Assembly: GCA_017456805.1 (NCBI GenBank)
Contig: JAFTIQ010000020.1
Span: forward strand, 1 to 64,000
Direction: 5' to 3'
Source: Lentisphaeria bacterium
Lineage (GTDB): Bacteria > Verrucomicrobiota > Lentisphaeria > Victivallales > UBA1829
Length of the DNA: 64,000 nucleotides
In this document: piece by piece, positions 44,203 to 52,875 of the stretch
Layout: the number at the start of each line of letters is the position of its first letter
How positions within the stretch are numbered: position 1 is the stretch's first letter
Notes under the pieces: generated by a model
Told to the model about the DNA's origin: nothing
The model's database searches: none
Seen by the model: the letters and a program-made list of their open reading frames with translations, nothing else
Program-made: the position numbers and the translations under genes

Positions 44203-45072
44203 GTGAGCTACACAATCATCGTGTTTGTGAAGCAGGTGCCGGACACCCAGAACATTTCCGGTGATGCAATGAAACCGGACGGAACAGTCAACAGACAGGC
44301 TCTTCCCGCGATCTTCAACCCTGAAGATTTGAACGCTCTGGAACTGGCTCTTCAACTGAAGGACCGTTATGGTGCAAAAGTCGTCGCAGCAACAATGGGC
44401 CCGCCGAATGCGGCAGAAGTCCTGCGTGATGCACTCTGCCGTGGAGCAGATGAAGCAGTTCTTCTTACTGACCGTGCATTTGCCGGTGCAGACACCCTCG
44501 CAACCAGTTATGCACTGATGTGCTGTGCGAAAGCAATTGGCAATTTTGATCTGATTCTCTGCGGACGTCAGGCGATTGACGGAGACACCGCACAGGTTGG
44601 ACCGCAGATTGCAGAAAAGCTTGCACTTCCTCAGATCTCCTATGTGGAAAATGTGGTTGAACTGGAAGGCAAGAGTGTGACAGCACGCCGTGCAATCGAA
44701 GGCGGTTATGAAATTCTCAAGAGCCCCCTGCCGGCGCTCTTCACCGTTATCGATGCAAATGATCCGCGTCCGAAAAATGCGATGCGCATCATGAAATATA
44801 AAAAGGCAAAAACCAAGAGCGAAGTTTCCAAGGCAGCCGATCCCGCAGCGGAAATGGCAAAACTGGAAGCAAAAGGTCTTGTGATCAAAGAATGGTCCGC
44901 AGCAGATGTCAACGCTGATGTGAACCGTATCGGTTTTGCCGGATCTCCGACCAAGGTCAAACAGATCATGAGTGTTGTTCTTGCAGCAGGTGATTTCAAA
45001 TCTGTTGAAGCAACCGAAGCCGGAGTTTCCAACCTCGTTCATGAACTTATCGAAGACCATACTTTAGGGTGA
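44203..45072 (+). CDS. etfB: Electron transfer flavoprotein beta subunit
   Basis: The 289-residue protein begins IIVFVKQVPDTQNIS and has NPEDLNALELALQLKD, the AMP/FAD-binding ETF beta region LCGRQAIDGDTAQVGPQIAE, and the arginine-rich recognition-loop area ARRAIEGGYEI. With EtfA it carries electrons between acyl-CoA dehydrogenase and other carriers. The first ATG in frame (44167) has no ribosome-binding site; AAGGAG at 44191-44196 stands six bases before a GTG at 44203, which I take as the start. The gene leads an operon with etfA and an acyl-CoA dehydrogenase; codon use suggests high expression. Confidence 0.95.
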   Translation: MSYTIIVFVKQVPDTQNISGDAMKPDGTVNRQALPAIFNPEDLNALELALQLKDRYGAKVVAATMGPPNAAEVLRDALCRGADEAVLLTDRAFAGADTLATSYALMCCAKAIGNFDLILCGRQAIDGDTAQVGPQIAEKLALPQISYVENVVELEGKSVTARRAIEGGYEILKSPLPALFTVIDANDPRPKNAMRIMKYKKAKTKSEVSKAADPAAEMAKLEAKGLVIKEWSAADVNADVNRIGFAGSPTKVKQIMSVVLAAGDFKSVEATEAGVSNLVHELIEDHTLG

Positions 45073-45077
45073 TTGCC

Positions 45078-46100
45078 ATGTCTGAAAAAATCGGAAACGT
45101 TTGGGTATTTATCGAGCAGGAAGGCGGAAAAATCGCCGATGTCAGTCTCGAACTCGTTTGCAAAGGTACAGAACTGGCAAAACAGCTGGGTGTTGAAGTC
45201 GAAGGGGTTCTCCTCGGCGACGGCGTCGAAAGCTGCTGCGAAACTCTGTTCCACTACGGCTGTTCCAAGGTTTATCTTGCTGAAGATCCCCGCCTGGAAC
45301 CCTTCACTGTCCTCCCCTATGCAAAAGTCATTATGGGTCTGATCATGGAACACAAACCGAATATTCTCATGTTCGGTGCAACCATGAAGGGACGTGAACT
45401 TGCTCCCCGCGTCGCATCTGAAAAACTCGCCGGTCTCACCGCAGACTGCACAGATCTTCAGATCGATGACTTTGACGATAAAGTCAACAAGAAATTCTAC
45501 AAGAACAAACTGATGCAGATCCGCCCCGCATTCGGCGGAAACATCATCGCTACCATCGTCAACAGCTGGGATGACCCCCAGATGGTGACTGTCCGCGAAG
45601 GCGTGATGAAGATGACAGAACCCGATACCACCCGCAAGGGCGAAATCGTCCGTGTTCCTGTCGCTCTGACTCAGGAAGAAACCGTTGTTCAGGTGATCGA
45701 ACGTGTCCGTCGCGACAAGAGTGTGAACCTGAAGGGTGCACAGATCATCGTTGCCGGCGGTTACGGTGTTGGTTCCAAAGAAAACTTCAAGCTTATTGAA
45801 GAACTTGCCCGTACTCTTGGCGGTCAGGTTGGAGCTTCCCGTGCAGCGGTTGACGCAGGCTGGATCGACCATGATCATCAGATTGGTCAGACCGGTGTCA
45901 CTGTCCGTCCGAAACTCTACATTGCCTGCGGTATTTCCGGCTCTGTCCAGCACGTTGCCGGTATGAAAGAAAGTAAGAAGATCATTGCGATCAACACAGA
46001 TCCTGCAGCCCCGATCTTCTCCACCGCCCACTACGGGATCGTCGGCGATCTCAACCAGATCATCCCCATGATGATCAAAGCATACAAGGCAAAAGCCTGA
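45078..46100 (+). CDS. etfA: Electron transfer flavoprotein alpha subunit
   Basis: The 340-residue protein starts NVWVFIEQEGGKIADVSLEL and ends with the FAD-binding domain: GGQVGASRAAVDAGWIDHD, HQIGQTGVTVRPKLYIACG, ISGSVQHVAGM and the final TDPAAPIF. This is standard EtfA without the N-terminal ferredoxin domain seen in some bifurcating forms. A GTG at 45069 overlaps the etfB stop, but AGGGTG fits the ATG at 45078. It forms a heterodimer with EtfB. An acyl-CoA dehydrogenase gene follows after 13 bases, which argues for a role in acyl-CoA or crotonyl-CoA chemistry. Confidence 0.96.
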   Translation: MSEKIGNVWVFIEQEGGKIADVSLELVCKGTELAKQLGVEVEGVLLGDGVESCCETLFHYGCSKVYLAEDPRLEPFTVLPYAKVIMGLIMEHKPNILMFGATMKGRELAPRVASEKLAGLTADCTDLQIDDFDDKVNKKFYKNKLMQIRPAFGGNIIATIVNSWDDPQMVTVREGVMKMTEPDTTRKGEIVRVPVALTQEETVVQVIERVRRDKSVNLKGAQIIVAGGYGVGSKENFKLIEELARTLGGQVGASRAAVDAGWIDHDHQIGQTGVTVRPKLYIACGISGSVQHVAGMKESKKIIAINTDPAAPIFSTAHYGIVGDLNQIIPMMIKAYKAKA

Positions 46101-46113
46101 GGAGAACACGACA

Positions 46114-47832
46114 ATGTCAAACTTCTTTACCGATAACCCGGATTTGATGTTCGCTCTCGACAATGTCGATCTCGCCGATGTTGTTGCGCTGCGCGAAGAA
46201 AATTACAAACAGGCGGAAGAATATGATTTCGCCCCTGAGAACTATGAAGATGCCAAGGATAACTTCAAGCGTGTCCTGGAAGTGATCGGCGATGTGACCG
46301 GCGAACGGATCGCACCCCGTGCACGTCAGGTTGACGAAGAAGGACCTTCCTTCGAAAACGGAAAAGTCACATATCATCCGCTGACTGTTCAGAACATTGC
46401 AGACCTCAAGGCTGCCGGTGTCATGGGTGTGATGCTTCCCCGCAGATTCGGCGGACTCAACTTCCCCAACACCATTTACTCCATGATGACTGAAATGGTT
46501 GCCCGTGCAGATGCATCTCTGCAGAACCTTGTCAGCCTTCAGGATATTGCAGAAACCATCAATGACTTTGCTTCTGAAGAACAGAAGCAGCGTTACCTTC
46601 CCGGTTTTGCTTCCGGCGAAGATGATGGATCCATGGACCTTACCGAACCCGATTCCGGTTCTGACCTTCAGTCTGTCCGCCTGAGAGCATTCAAGGGCCC
46701 CGATGGAAAATGGTATCTGAACGGTATGAAGCGGTTCATCACCAACGGTTGTGCAAAGACTCACCTGGTTCTTGCACGTTCTGTGGAAGGTTCTTCTGAT
46801 GGACGCGGTCTTTCCATGTTCATCTGCCAGGCATGCCCGGAACTGGTTGTCCGCCGCGTGGAACACAAACTCGGGATCCACGGTGTCGCAACCGTTGAAC
46901 TTCAGTACAATAACGTTCCTGCTGAACTCTGCGGTCGTGAACGCTTCGGTCTGATCAAGTATGTTATGAGCTTGATGAACGGCGCCCGTGTTGCGATCAG
47001 CGCACAGGCTCTCGGTATTGCGGAAGCAGCCTACCGTGCAGCAAGACAGTATGCAAGCGAACGTGAACAGTTCAAGAGCAGCATTGACAAGTTCCCTGCG
47101 ATCTACGAAATGCTTGCCAAGATGAAAACCAAAGTCACCGCATCCCGTACTCTCATGTACGAAACCACCAAAGTGGTTGACCTCCGGTTCTCCTACGGCC
47201 AGCTCATCGAAAAGGATAAAACTGTCGGTGCCGATGTCAAAGAAAAAGCAAAATTCTATGACAAAGCAGCAGCAGTTCTTACTCCGATGTGTAAAGCTCT
47301 CTGTACAGAAGTTGCCAACCAGGTTGCCTACGATTGTATCCAGATCCACGGCGGAACCGGTTACATGCACGACTTTGATGCAGAACGTTACTACCGTGAT
47401 GCCCGTATCACCAACATCTATGAAGGAACCACCCAGCTTCAGGTTGTTGCAGCGATCGGCGGAATCATGCAGCGCGTACTGGAACCGATTTACGAACAGT
47501 ATTTTGCCGACACCACACTGGATGCCGGTTTGATGGCAAAGATCAAGAAGATGTATGCAAAGCATCTGGAAGCAGTTGCCTTCACCAAAGAAATTTCCAA
47601 CACGAAGAATGCAGAATATCATGATCTCCGTGCAAGAAATCTGGTTGAAAATGAAACCTTTATCTTTGTTGGAACAATGATGCTTCGCGATGCGGCAAAA
47701 GATGCAAAGCGCATGTGCCTTGCAGAACGCTACATCCTTGATGCAGAACACGATTTTGAAAGAAACTACCAGGTCATCATGAGCGGCGATCTTTCCACCA
47801 TTGAAAAGCACCGCGATGTGATCGACTACTGA
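46114..47832 (+). CDS. Acyl-CoA dehydrogenase, C-terminally extended
   Basis: The N-terminal 430 residues are a typical acyl-CoA dehydrogenase: LTEPDSGSDLQSVRLRA, FITNGCAKTHLVLARS, HGGTGYMHDFDAERYYRDA and the catalytic glutamate in IYEGTTQLQ. At 572 residues it is longer than the usual 380, with an extra C-terminal helical domain (YAKHLEAVAFTKEI, then MMLRDAAKDAKRMCLAERY), as in the longer acyl-CoA dehydrogenases that work with their own EtfAB. It sits directly after etfBA, so the three probably form a complex that reduces or oxidises short-chain acyl-CoA. A gene for the substrate-activating enzyme is not in the window. Confidence 0.95.
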   Translation: MSNFFTDNPDLMFALDNVDLADVVALREENYKQAEEYDFAPENYEDAKDNFKRVLEVIGDVTGERIAPRARQVDEEGPSFENGKVTYHPLTVQNIADLKAAGVMGVMLPRRFGGLNFPNTIYSMMTEMVARADASLQNLVSLQDIAETINDFASEEQKQRYLPGFASGEDDGSMDLTEPDSGSDLQSVRLRAFKGPDGKWYLNGMKRFITNGCAKTHLVLARSVEGSSDGRGLSMFICQACPELVVRRVEHKLGIHGVATVELQYNNVPAELCGRERFGLIKYVMSLMNGARVAISAQALGIAEAAYRAARQYASEREQFKSSIDKFPAIYEMLAKMKTKVTASRTLMYETTKVVDLRFSYGQLIEKDKTVGADVKEKAKFYDKAAAVLTPMCKALCTEVANQVAYDCIQIHGGTGYMHDFDAERYYRDARITNIYEGTTQLQVVAAIGGIMQRVLEPIYEQYFADTTLDAGLMAKIKKMYAKHLEAVAFTKEISNTKNAEYHDLRARNLVENETFIFVGTMMLRDAAKDAKRMCLAERYILDAEHDFERNYQVIMSGDLSTIEKHRDVIDY

Positions 47833-47857
47833 TCAGCAGGAAAGGAGCAACACGAAT

Positions 47858-48139
47858 ATGAATAACGAATATCTGGCGAGAGCCCGCGAGGTTATGCCTG
47901 ATGCAAAAGAACTCATCGTCGTTGCATCCAGAAGAGCCCGCAGCCTTGCTCTTGGCGCGCGGCCCATGGTTCGCTGCAACGAACAGAACAGCATTGATGT
48001 TGCATTGCTTGAAATCGCAGAAGGAAAGCTCACTTCCAAAGTGGGAAATTCCGATGACTTCCTCAAGGAAATCGAAGCTGTCAAGCAGGCACATGCCAGA
48101 GAAATGGCATCAATGAAAAGGATGTCTGAAGATCAGTAA
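47858..48139 (+). CDS. rpoZ: RNA polymerase omega subunit
   Basis: The 93-residue protein has the omega pattern: LIVVASRRARSLALGARPMV followed by SIDVALLEIAEGKL, corresponding to the conserved helices that latch on the beta-prime subunit. Length is normal. GGAAAGGAG stands 11 bases before the ATG. It is 25 bases downstream of the acyl-CoA dehydrogenase, so it may be read through from the etf promoter; a strong terminator follows at 48167. The assignment rests on these two segments; the C-terminal part is not conserved in the family. Confidence 0.85.
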   Translation: MNNEYLARAREVMPDAKELIVVASRRARSLALGARPMVRCNEQNSIDVALLEIAEGKLTSKVGNSDDFLKEIEAVKQAHAREMASMKRMSEDQ

Positions 48140-48166
48140 TTCTGATCGGACAAGTGCTTAACAGAG

Positions 48167-48212
48167 CGGACAGTTTCCTTCTTTGAAGGGGGCTGTCCGA
48201 TTCTATTTTTTC
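48167..48212 (+). terminator. Intrinsic terminator after rpoZ
   Basis: CGGACAG (48167-48173) pairs with CTGTCCG (48193-48199), with an inner CCTTC/GAAGG stem, followed by ATTCTATTTTTT. Confidence 0.9.
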
Positions 48213-48225
48213 AGGAATTTTTATT

Positions 48226-48732
48226 ATGGCTAAAGTTGCTATTGTGATGGGAAGCAAGAGTGATATGGTTTCCCTCAAGGGAGCGTTTGAAACTCTTCAT
48301 GCGTTCCAGGTTGATTTCGAAGTCCGGGTGATCTCTGCCCACAGAACCCCTGATGCCGCCGCTGAATTCGCAAAAGATGCGGAAAAAAACGGTACGAAAG
48401 CGATTATTTGTGCTGCCGGAATGGCTGCGCATCTTGCGGGAGTGATCGCGGCACATACCATTGTGCCTGTGATCGGAATCCCCATGGCATGTGAACCCTT
48501 CAACGGGATGGATGCACTTCTTGCTATGGTTCAGATGCCTCCGGGAATCCCTGTCGCTACGGTTACAGCGGGCAAAGCAGGCGGCAAGAATGCTGCATTG
48601 CTGGCGATTTCCATGCTGGCACTTTCTGATCCGGCGCTCCGGGACAAACTTGCAGCGTTCCGTGCTGATCAGACCAGAAAAGTGGAAGAAGCTGATGCTT
48701 CCGTTCAGGAAGAGATCAAGAATCTGTTCTGA
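48226..48732 (+). CDS. purE: N5-carboxyaminoimidazole ribonucleotide mutase
   Basis: The 168-residue protein begins VAIVMGSKSDMVSLKGAF and contains VISAHRTPDAAAEF, ICAAGMAAHLAGVIAAHT, VPVIGIPM and MPPGIPVATVTAGKAGGKNA, all standard PurE motifs, with the catalytic His in SAHRTP. It interconverts N5-CAIR and CAIR in purine synthesis. purK is not adjacent. It starts a run of closely spaced genes (DUF486, glycerol-1-phosphate dehydrogenase-like, secreted protein). Confidence 0.96.
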   Translation: MAKVAIVMGSKSDMVSLKGAFETLHAFQVDFEVRVISAHRTPDAAAEFAKDAEKNGTKAIICAAGMAAHLAGVIAAHTIVPVIGIPMACEPFNGMDALLAMVQMPPGIPVATVTAGKAGGKNAALLAISMLALSDPALRDKLAAFRADQTRKVEEADASVQEEIKNLF

Positions 48733-48748
48733 GCCTTGAGGTGACCGC

Positions 48749-49117
48749 ATGGAATCAGCCGTAACCCCGAATTTTATGATCTACTTCAAAACGGTGGGAT
48801 TACTGATTTGTTCGAATCTTTTCATGACCGCCGCCTGGTATGGTCATTTGAAAAACATGTCGGGCAAACATTGGATCATCGCCGCGCTGGTCAGTTGGGG
48901 AATTGCATTATTTGAATATCTGATTCAAGTTCCAGCCAACCGGATCGGGTATGCAGGTGGAATTACGCTGGCACAGCTGAAAATCACACAGGAAGTGATC
49001 ACCCTCGCCATCTTTGTCCCCTTCTCTCTGCTCTATATGGGAGAAAAATTCAAATGGGATTTTGTCTGGGCAGGACTCTGTCTGATCGGGGCTGTTTATT
49101 TCATGTTCCGGAAATAA
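48749..49117 (+). CDS. DUF486 small membrane protein (DMT superfamily)
   Basis: A 122-residue protein with four membrane segments and the DUF486 landmarks FMTAAWYGHLKNMS, IALFEYLIQVPANRIGY and LKITQEVITLAIFVPFS, ending FDFVWAGLCLIGAVYFMF-like. The family belongs to the drug/metabolite transporter superfamily; function is unknown. GAGGTG precedes the ATG. The gene is 16 bases after purE. Confidence 0.92.
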   Translation: MESAVTPNFMIYFKTVGLLICSNLFMTAAWYGHLKNMSGKHWIIAALVSWGIALFEYLIQVPANRIGYAGGITLAQLKITQEVITLAIFVPFSLLYMGEKFKWDFVWAGLCLIGAVYFMFRK

Positions 49118-49135
49118 TTTACAGGAGAATCATCA

Positions 49136-50422
49136 ATGAAAACAATACCAATTCCCGAAGGGATGCAGACGGCTGTGTTTGTTATGGAATCCGGAGCTTT
49201 GAAGGATTCTGCACAGGTTGTCAAAGAATATTTTCCCGGAAAAACGCCCTGGATCGTTGCTGACGGAAATACCTGGGAAGCAGCGGGGAAGAAAGTTGCG
49301 GAAGTTTTCCAGGCTGCCGGACTTTCCATGAAAGAACCGCACATTTTCCCGGCAGTTCCCCAACCGCATCCGTATGAATCGATCTGTCAGGAACTTTCCG
49401 GAAAAATCACCGGAGAAATCGTTCCTGTTGCCGTAGGTTCCGGGGTGATCAATGACCTGGTCAAACGGGCATCCGGAATTGCGGGAGTCCGCTATTTCTG
49501 TGTTGCAACGGCGGCATCTGTGGACGGCTATACCGCGGCGGGAGCGGCTCTTTCTGTGGATGGTTTGAAAAAGACGATGCCCTGTCCTGCGCCCTATGCG
49601 GTTCTGGCGGATACAGATGTTCTGAAATCAGCGCCTGCGCCGATGATGGCAGCCGGGTATGCTGATCTGTTTGCAAAAGTCGTTGCGGGGGCGGAATGGA
49701 AAGTCTCTGATCTGCTCGGGATCCTTCCGATCGACAAAAAAGCGTGGGATCTTGTTCAGAAAAACCTGCGGATGTGGCTGGAAGATTCCTCCAATCTGGG
49801 ATATCTGTTTGACGGTCTTGCCTCCACCGGATATTCCATGCAGGTTTATAATGATTCCCGTCCGGCATCCGGAATGGAACATCTGATGTCCCATGTCTGG
49901 GAAATGGAAGGGCTGACCTGCAATGGAGCGGATGTTTCTCACGGGTTCAAGGTTGGGATCGGCACACTTGCCGCCATCCGGCTGATGGAATTTGTCATTG
50001 GTCTGAAGGAAGAAGAAGCCCGGAAACTTGCCAAGCCCTGTGAAACGCTGGCGGAACGGCAGATGAATGTGAAAGAACTTCTGAAGAAGAATTGCTATGG
50101 AAATCCGGAAAAGATCACCTTTGACAAATTCAAAGAAGGGGATGCGGCTCTGGAACGCCGGGAACTGATTTTCCGGAACTGGGATCGGATCCGTCATTTG
50201 CTCAAAGGACAGATCTTTTCTTATGCGGAGACCCGGAGACTTCTTCAGGAAGCCAAAGCACCTGTCAATCCCCGGGAAATCGGCTTGGATAAGGAACAGT
50301 TCTATCATGGATTGTTCACTGCTCAGCTGATCCGCGCCCGCTATACCTTCCTGGATCTGCTTTACGAAGCGGGACTTCTGGAAGAAGCGGCAAAGACTCT
50401 TGACATTATGTTCGAGGAGTAA
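49136..50422 (+). CDS. Glycerol-1-phosphate dehydrogenase-like protein (AraM/iron-alcohol dehydrogenase fold)
   Basis: The 428-residue protein has the iron-alcohol-dehydrogenase-2 pattern: PVAVGSGVINDLVKRASG, CVATAASVDGYTAAGAA, a metal-binding Asp in AAGYADLFAKVVAGAEW and two metal-binding histidines in MEHLMSH and SHGFKVGIGT. This matches AraM-type sn-glycerol-1-phosphate dehydrogenases, which reduce dihydroxyacetone phosphate to glycerol 1-phosphate. The family is best known from archaea and some Bacillota; no glyceryl-ether lipid gene is adjacent, so the physiological role is open. Confidence 0.87.
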   Translation: MKTIPIPEGMQTAVFVMESGALKDSAQVVKEYFPGKTPWIVADGNTWEAAGKKVAEVFQAAGLSMKEPHIFPAVPQPHPYESICQELSGKITGEIVPVAVGSGVINDLVKRASGIAGVRYFCVATAASVDGYTAAGAALSVDGLKKTMPCPAPYAVLADTDVLKSAPAPMMAAGYADLFAKVVAGAEWKVSDLLGILPIDKKAWDLVQKNLRMWLEDSSNLGYLFDGLASTGYSMQVYNDSRPASGMEHLMSHVWEMEGLTCNGADVSHGFKVGIGTLAAIRLMEFVIGLKEEEARKLAKPCETLAERQMNVKELLKKNCYGNPEKITFDKFKEGDAALERRELIFRNWDRIRHLLKGQIFSYAETRRLLQEAKAPVNPREIGLDKEQFYHGLFTAQLIRARYTFLDLLYEAGLLEEAAKTLDIMFEE

Positions 50423-50427
50423 TTCTG

Positions 50428-51132
50428 ATGAAAAAAATCCTTTCTGTTCTTTTTTCCCTGACAGCGTTGTCTCTTGCAGCAGAAGTTTTCTCACTGTGGC
50501 CGTTCTCCGGTCATGACGAACGGATGAACCGTCCCACGGATTCGCTTCTGAATCCTGCGGAGCTGTGGTCGGAACAGGTGAAAGTGAATGGAAAGGATTT
50601 GAATATGCGGGTTGCGCTGGTCAGCACCCCGCTGGATTTTTGTTTGAAAACATTGCGGAAGAATTTCCCCAATGCGAAATTTGCAGCGAACGCCAAAAAT
50701 GTTGTTATGGAACGGAAACTTCCGAACGGGTTCCGGGAACGGACGCTTCTGATTGCGATTGACGGGATGTATCCTGTGATGCAGTTCACCATGGTTTTGC
50801 CGAATCATGCGCTGAAACCCGGAGACTGGCCGAAGGAGTTTCCGCTGCTCCCCGGTGCAAAACCGGTCAACGTCATGTATTTCCCGAAACGGAATGCGGT
50901 CTATGGAACGTTTCAGGCGCCGATGAATGTCCGGAACGCCCTTCCCATTATGATTTCACGTCTTCAGGCAAGCGGATGGACAGCGATCTCCGGAGAGAAT
51001 GCACAAGGCTCCGGAACCGGTGAGATCTTCCTCAACGAATCGAAAAAAGAGATTCTGATCATCGGTTTTTCCAATGAGGAAAACGGATCCGGCTGCATGG
51101 GAACCCTCTACAAGAAACCGTATTCAGATTAA
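50428..51132 (+). CDS. Exported protein of unknown function
   Basis: A 234-residue protein with a signal peptide (LSVLFSLTALSLAAEVFS). The mature part has two regions that look alpha/beta with strands such as RTLLIAIDGMYPVMQFTMVL and a C-terminal strand KKEILIIGFSNEENGSG. No family recognised. It starts five bases after the dehydrogenase gene, whose end supplies GAGGAG. It ends 27 bases from the convergent M24 peptidase gene. Confidence 0.8.
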   Translation: MKKILSVLFSLTALSLAAEVFSLWPFSGHDERMNRPTDSLLNPAELWSEQVKVNGKDLNMRVALVSTPLDFCLKTLRKNFPNAKFAANAKNVVMERKLPNGFRERTLLIAIDGMYPVMQFTMVLPNHALKPGDWPKEFPLLPGAKPVNVMYFPKRNAVYGTFQAPMNVRNALPIMISRLQASGWTAISGENAQGSGTGEIFLNESKKEILIIGFSNEENGSGCMGTLYKKPYSD

Positions 51133-51158
51133 GCAGTTCCAACTCCGGCGGCGGAGCT

Positions 51159-52286
51159 TCAGACGATCATATCTTTCGGCATGGTATAGAAGTTTTCCGA
51201 GCCGTTTTCTGTAACGACCAGTACATCCTCCAGGCGGATTCCGCCCCACGCCGGATGGTACAACCCGGGTTCGTTGCTGATGACCTGTCCTTTTTTCAAC
51301 GGGCCCTGATTGGCGGGAGAAACTCTGGGCGCCTCATGGATTTCCAATCCCACACCATGCCCCAAGCCATGAATGAATCCGCAGGGGATCCCGTCTTTGT
51401 TTTTTCCTGTTTCAAATCCGGCTTGCGCCATGATCTCCTTTGCCTTGTTATGGACCTCTGCACCTGTAACTCCGGCACGGATCATTTTCTCTGCCGCGCG
51501 GGATGCAGCAAGAACGGCTTCATACGCCCGTTTGACGACAGGCAGAGGTTCTCCTTTGACGAAGGTGCGGGTCATATCGCCCCAGTATCCGGTTTCGTCA
51601 TCTCTGGGGAAAATATCCACCACGACGGTTTCCCCGGCAAGGATCGGTCCTGAGCCGACGTTATGAGGCTGGGAGCACTGGGTTCCATGAGCGGTGATGG
51701 TCCGGGAAGCAGTGAACCCGCGGGCTTTCAGGAAGCCTTCGATCTCCATTCGCAGGAATTCACTTGTCACGATTTTTTTTCCAAGACGGAGGGTCATATT
51801 TTTTCCGATTTCCGCCTGCTGCAGGATTTCTTTTGCCAGGATCATCGCTTCTTGCGTTGCTTCCATGGAGCGTTTGATTTTTCTGATTTCCGCTGCGGTT
51901 TTACATTCCCTTTTCGGAAAAAAGTTTCCGGAGGGCAGGATGGCTATTCCGTTTTTCCGCAGAAAATCAGCAGTTGAGACGGGGAAATCCCCGGGAACGC
52001 TCCATTCATTGATCCCGTATTTTTCGGAAATCCGCTGAATGAGTAAATCATCGTTTTTCCATTTATCCTCTTTCCGGAAGAACTCTTCCAGAGGGAGGAC
52101 CCGGACATTTTTCTTTGCCTGCACACAAGCCCGTTCATATTCCAGGATGGAAACAACGATTGCCTGAAATTCCGGGGTTTGGAACCAGACGATGGGATCC
52201 GGGGCATTGAATCCACCGGCATAAAGCAGATCGGCACAGGCTTCGGGGGCGGCACAGATCAATCTGCCGCAGGATTTCTTTTTCAT
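51159..52286 (-). CDS. M24 family metallopeptidase (Xaa-Pro peptidase-like)
   Basis: The 375-residue protein has an N-terminal creatinase-like domain and a C-terminal pita-bread domain with the five metal ligands: Asp in VVDIFPRDD, Asp in GDMTRTF, His in IHGLGHGVGLEIHE, Glu in SNEPGLYHP and Glu in IRLEDVLVV. It removes N-terminal residues ahead of proline or is a related dipeptidase. The frame opens upstream at 52319 and would overlap queH, but AGGAG with eight-base spacing supports the ATG at 52286. It lies at the end of a ferritin-queH-peptidase run. Confidence 0.95.
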   Translation of the reverse strand: MKKKSCGRLICAAPEACADLLYAGGFNAPDPIVWFQTPEFQAIVVSILEYERACVQAKKNVRVLPLEEFFRKEDKWKNDDLLIQRISEKYGINEWSVPGDFPVSTADFLRKNGIAILPSGNFFPKRECKTAAEIRKIKRSMEATQEAMILAKEILQQAEIGKNMTLRLGKKIVTSEFLRMEIEGFLKARGFTASRTITAHGTQCSQPHNVGSGPILAGETVVVDIFPRDDETGYWGDMTRTFVKGEPLPVVKRAYEAVLAASRAAEKMIRAGVTGAEVHNKAKEIMAQAGFETGKNKDGIPCGFIHGLGHGVGLEIHEAPRVSPANQGPLKKGQVISNEPGLYHPAWGGIRLEDVLVVTENGSENFYTMPKDMIV

Positions 52287-52290
52287 AGGT

Positions 52291-52830
52291 TCAACTCCTG
52301 TCTCTGAGAGAAAATTCACAACCGCAGAAATTCTGACGGTAAAGGTTCAATTCTTTGGAAAGGCGCATAGACTTCAGGAAACCGTCATTTTTCTTGAAAT
52401 CGATTGCCTCAAAATGCGGGAACGCGCTGCCGATGGAAAAGATCAGACGGGAATTTTTATGCGGGCTGACTGTTAGAGTTGTTGTAAAATTCATTCCCAG
52501 CTCAGACGCTTTCTCTGCGGTTCTGGAAAGATTGAAACGGAAACATTCCGCACAGCGGGGCCCCCGTTCCGGAACAGTTTCATAATCAGGTACAGCAGAA
52601 ACAGCCTTCAGCCAGGCATCGTGATCATAGGGATCAACGATCAGTGGGAATTGAAATTTTTCGGCAAAGATCCGTACATTTTCCAAACGTTTTTCGAACT
52701 CTTCCCGTGAGGAAAGATTGGAATTTGAAAAATAAAGGGTGACTTCCCGATCCTTTATTTTCTCCAGACAGCCGCATGCGCATGGAGCGCAGCAGATATG
52801 AAGAAGCAGTTTTTTTTGTATTTCCGGCAT
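52291..52830 (-). CDS. queH: Epoxyqueuosine reductase QueH
   Basis: This 179-residue protein matches QueH (DUF208): LLLHICCAPCACGCLEK, ERGPRCAECFRFNLSRTAE, LTVSPHKNSRLIFSIG and FKKNDGFLKS with the final YRQNFCGC. The cysteines bind an iron-sulfur cluster, and the enzyme reduces epoxyqueuosine to queuosine in tRNA, replacing QueG. It is encoded between a ferritin-like gene upstream and a peptidase gene downstream on the same strand. No other queuosine genes are visible in the window. Confidence 0.95.
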   Translation of the reverse strand: MPEIQKKLLLHICCAPCACGCLEKIKDREVTLYFSNSNLSSREEFEKRLENVRIFAEKFQFPLIVDPYDHDAWLKAVSAVPDYETVPERGPRCAECFRFNLSRTAEKASELGMNFTTTLTVSPHKNSRLIFSIGSAFPHFEAIDFKKNDGFLKSMRLSKELNLYRQNFCGCEFSLRDRS

Positions 52831-52875
52831 GATCCAGTTCCATAAATCAGTACAGCGTCACATGCCGGGGAGTGA

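Noticed and set aside
46117..47811. Minus-strand open frame over the acyl-CoA dehydrogenase gene
   Set aside because: The plus strand encodes complete acyl-CoA dehydrogenase motifs; the antisense frame is Cys/Phe/His-rich and arises from strong codon bias in a highly expressed gene.
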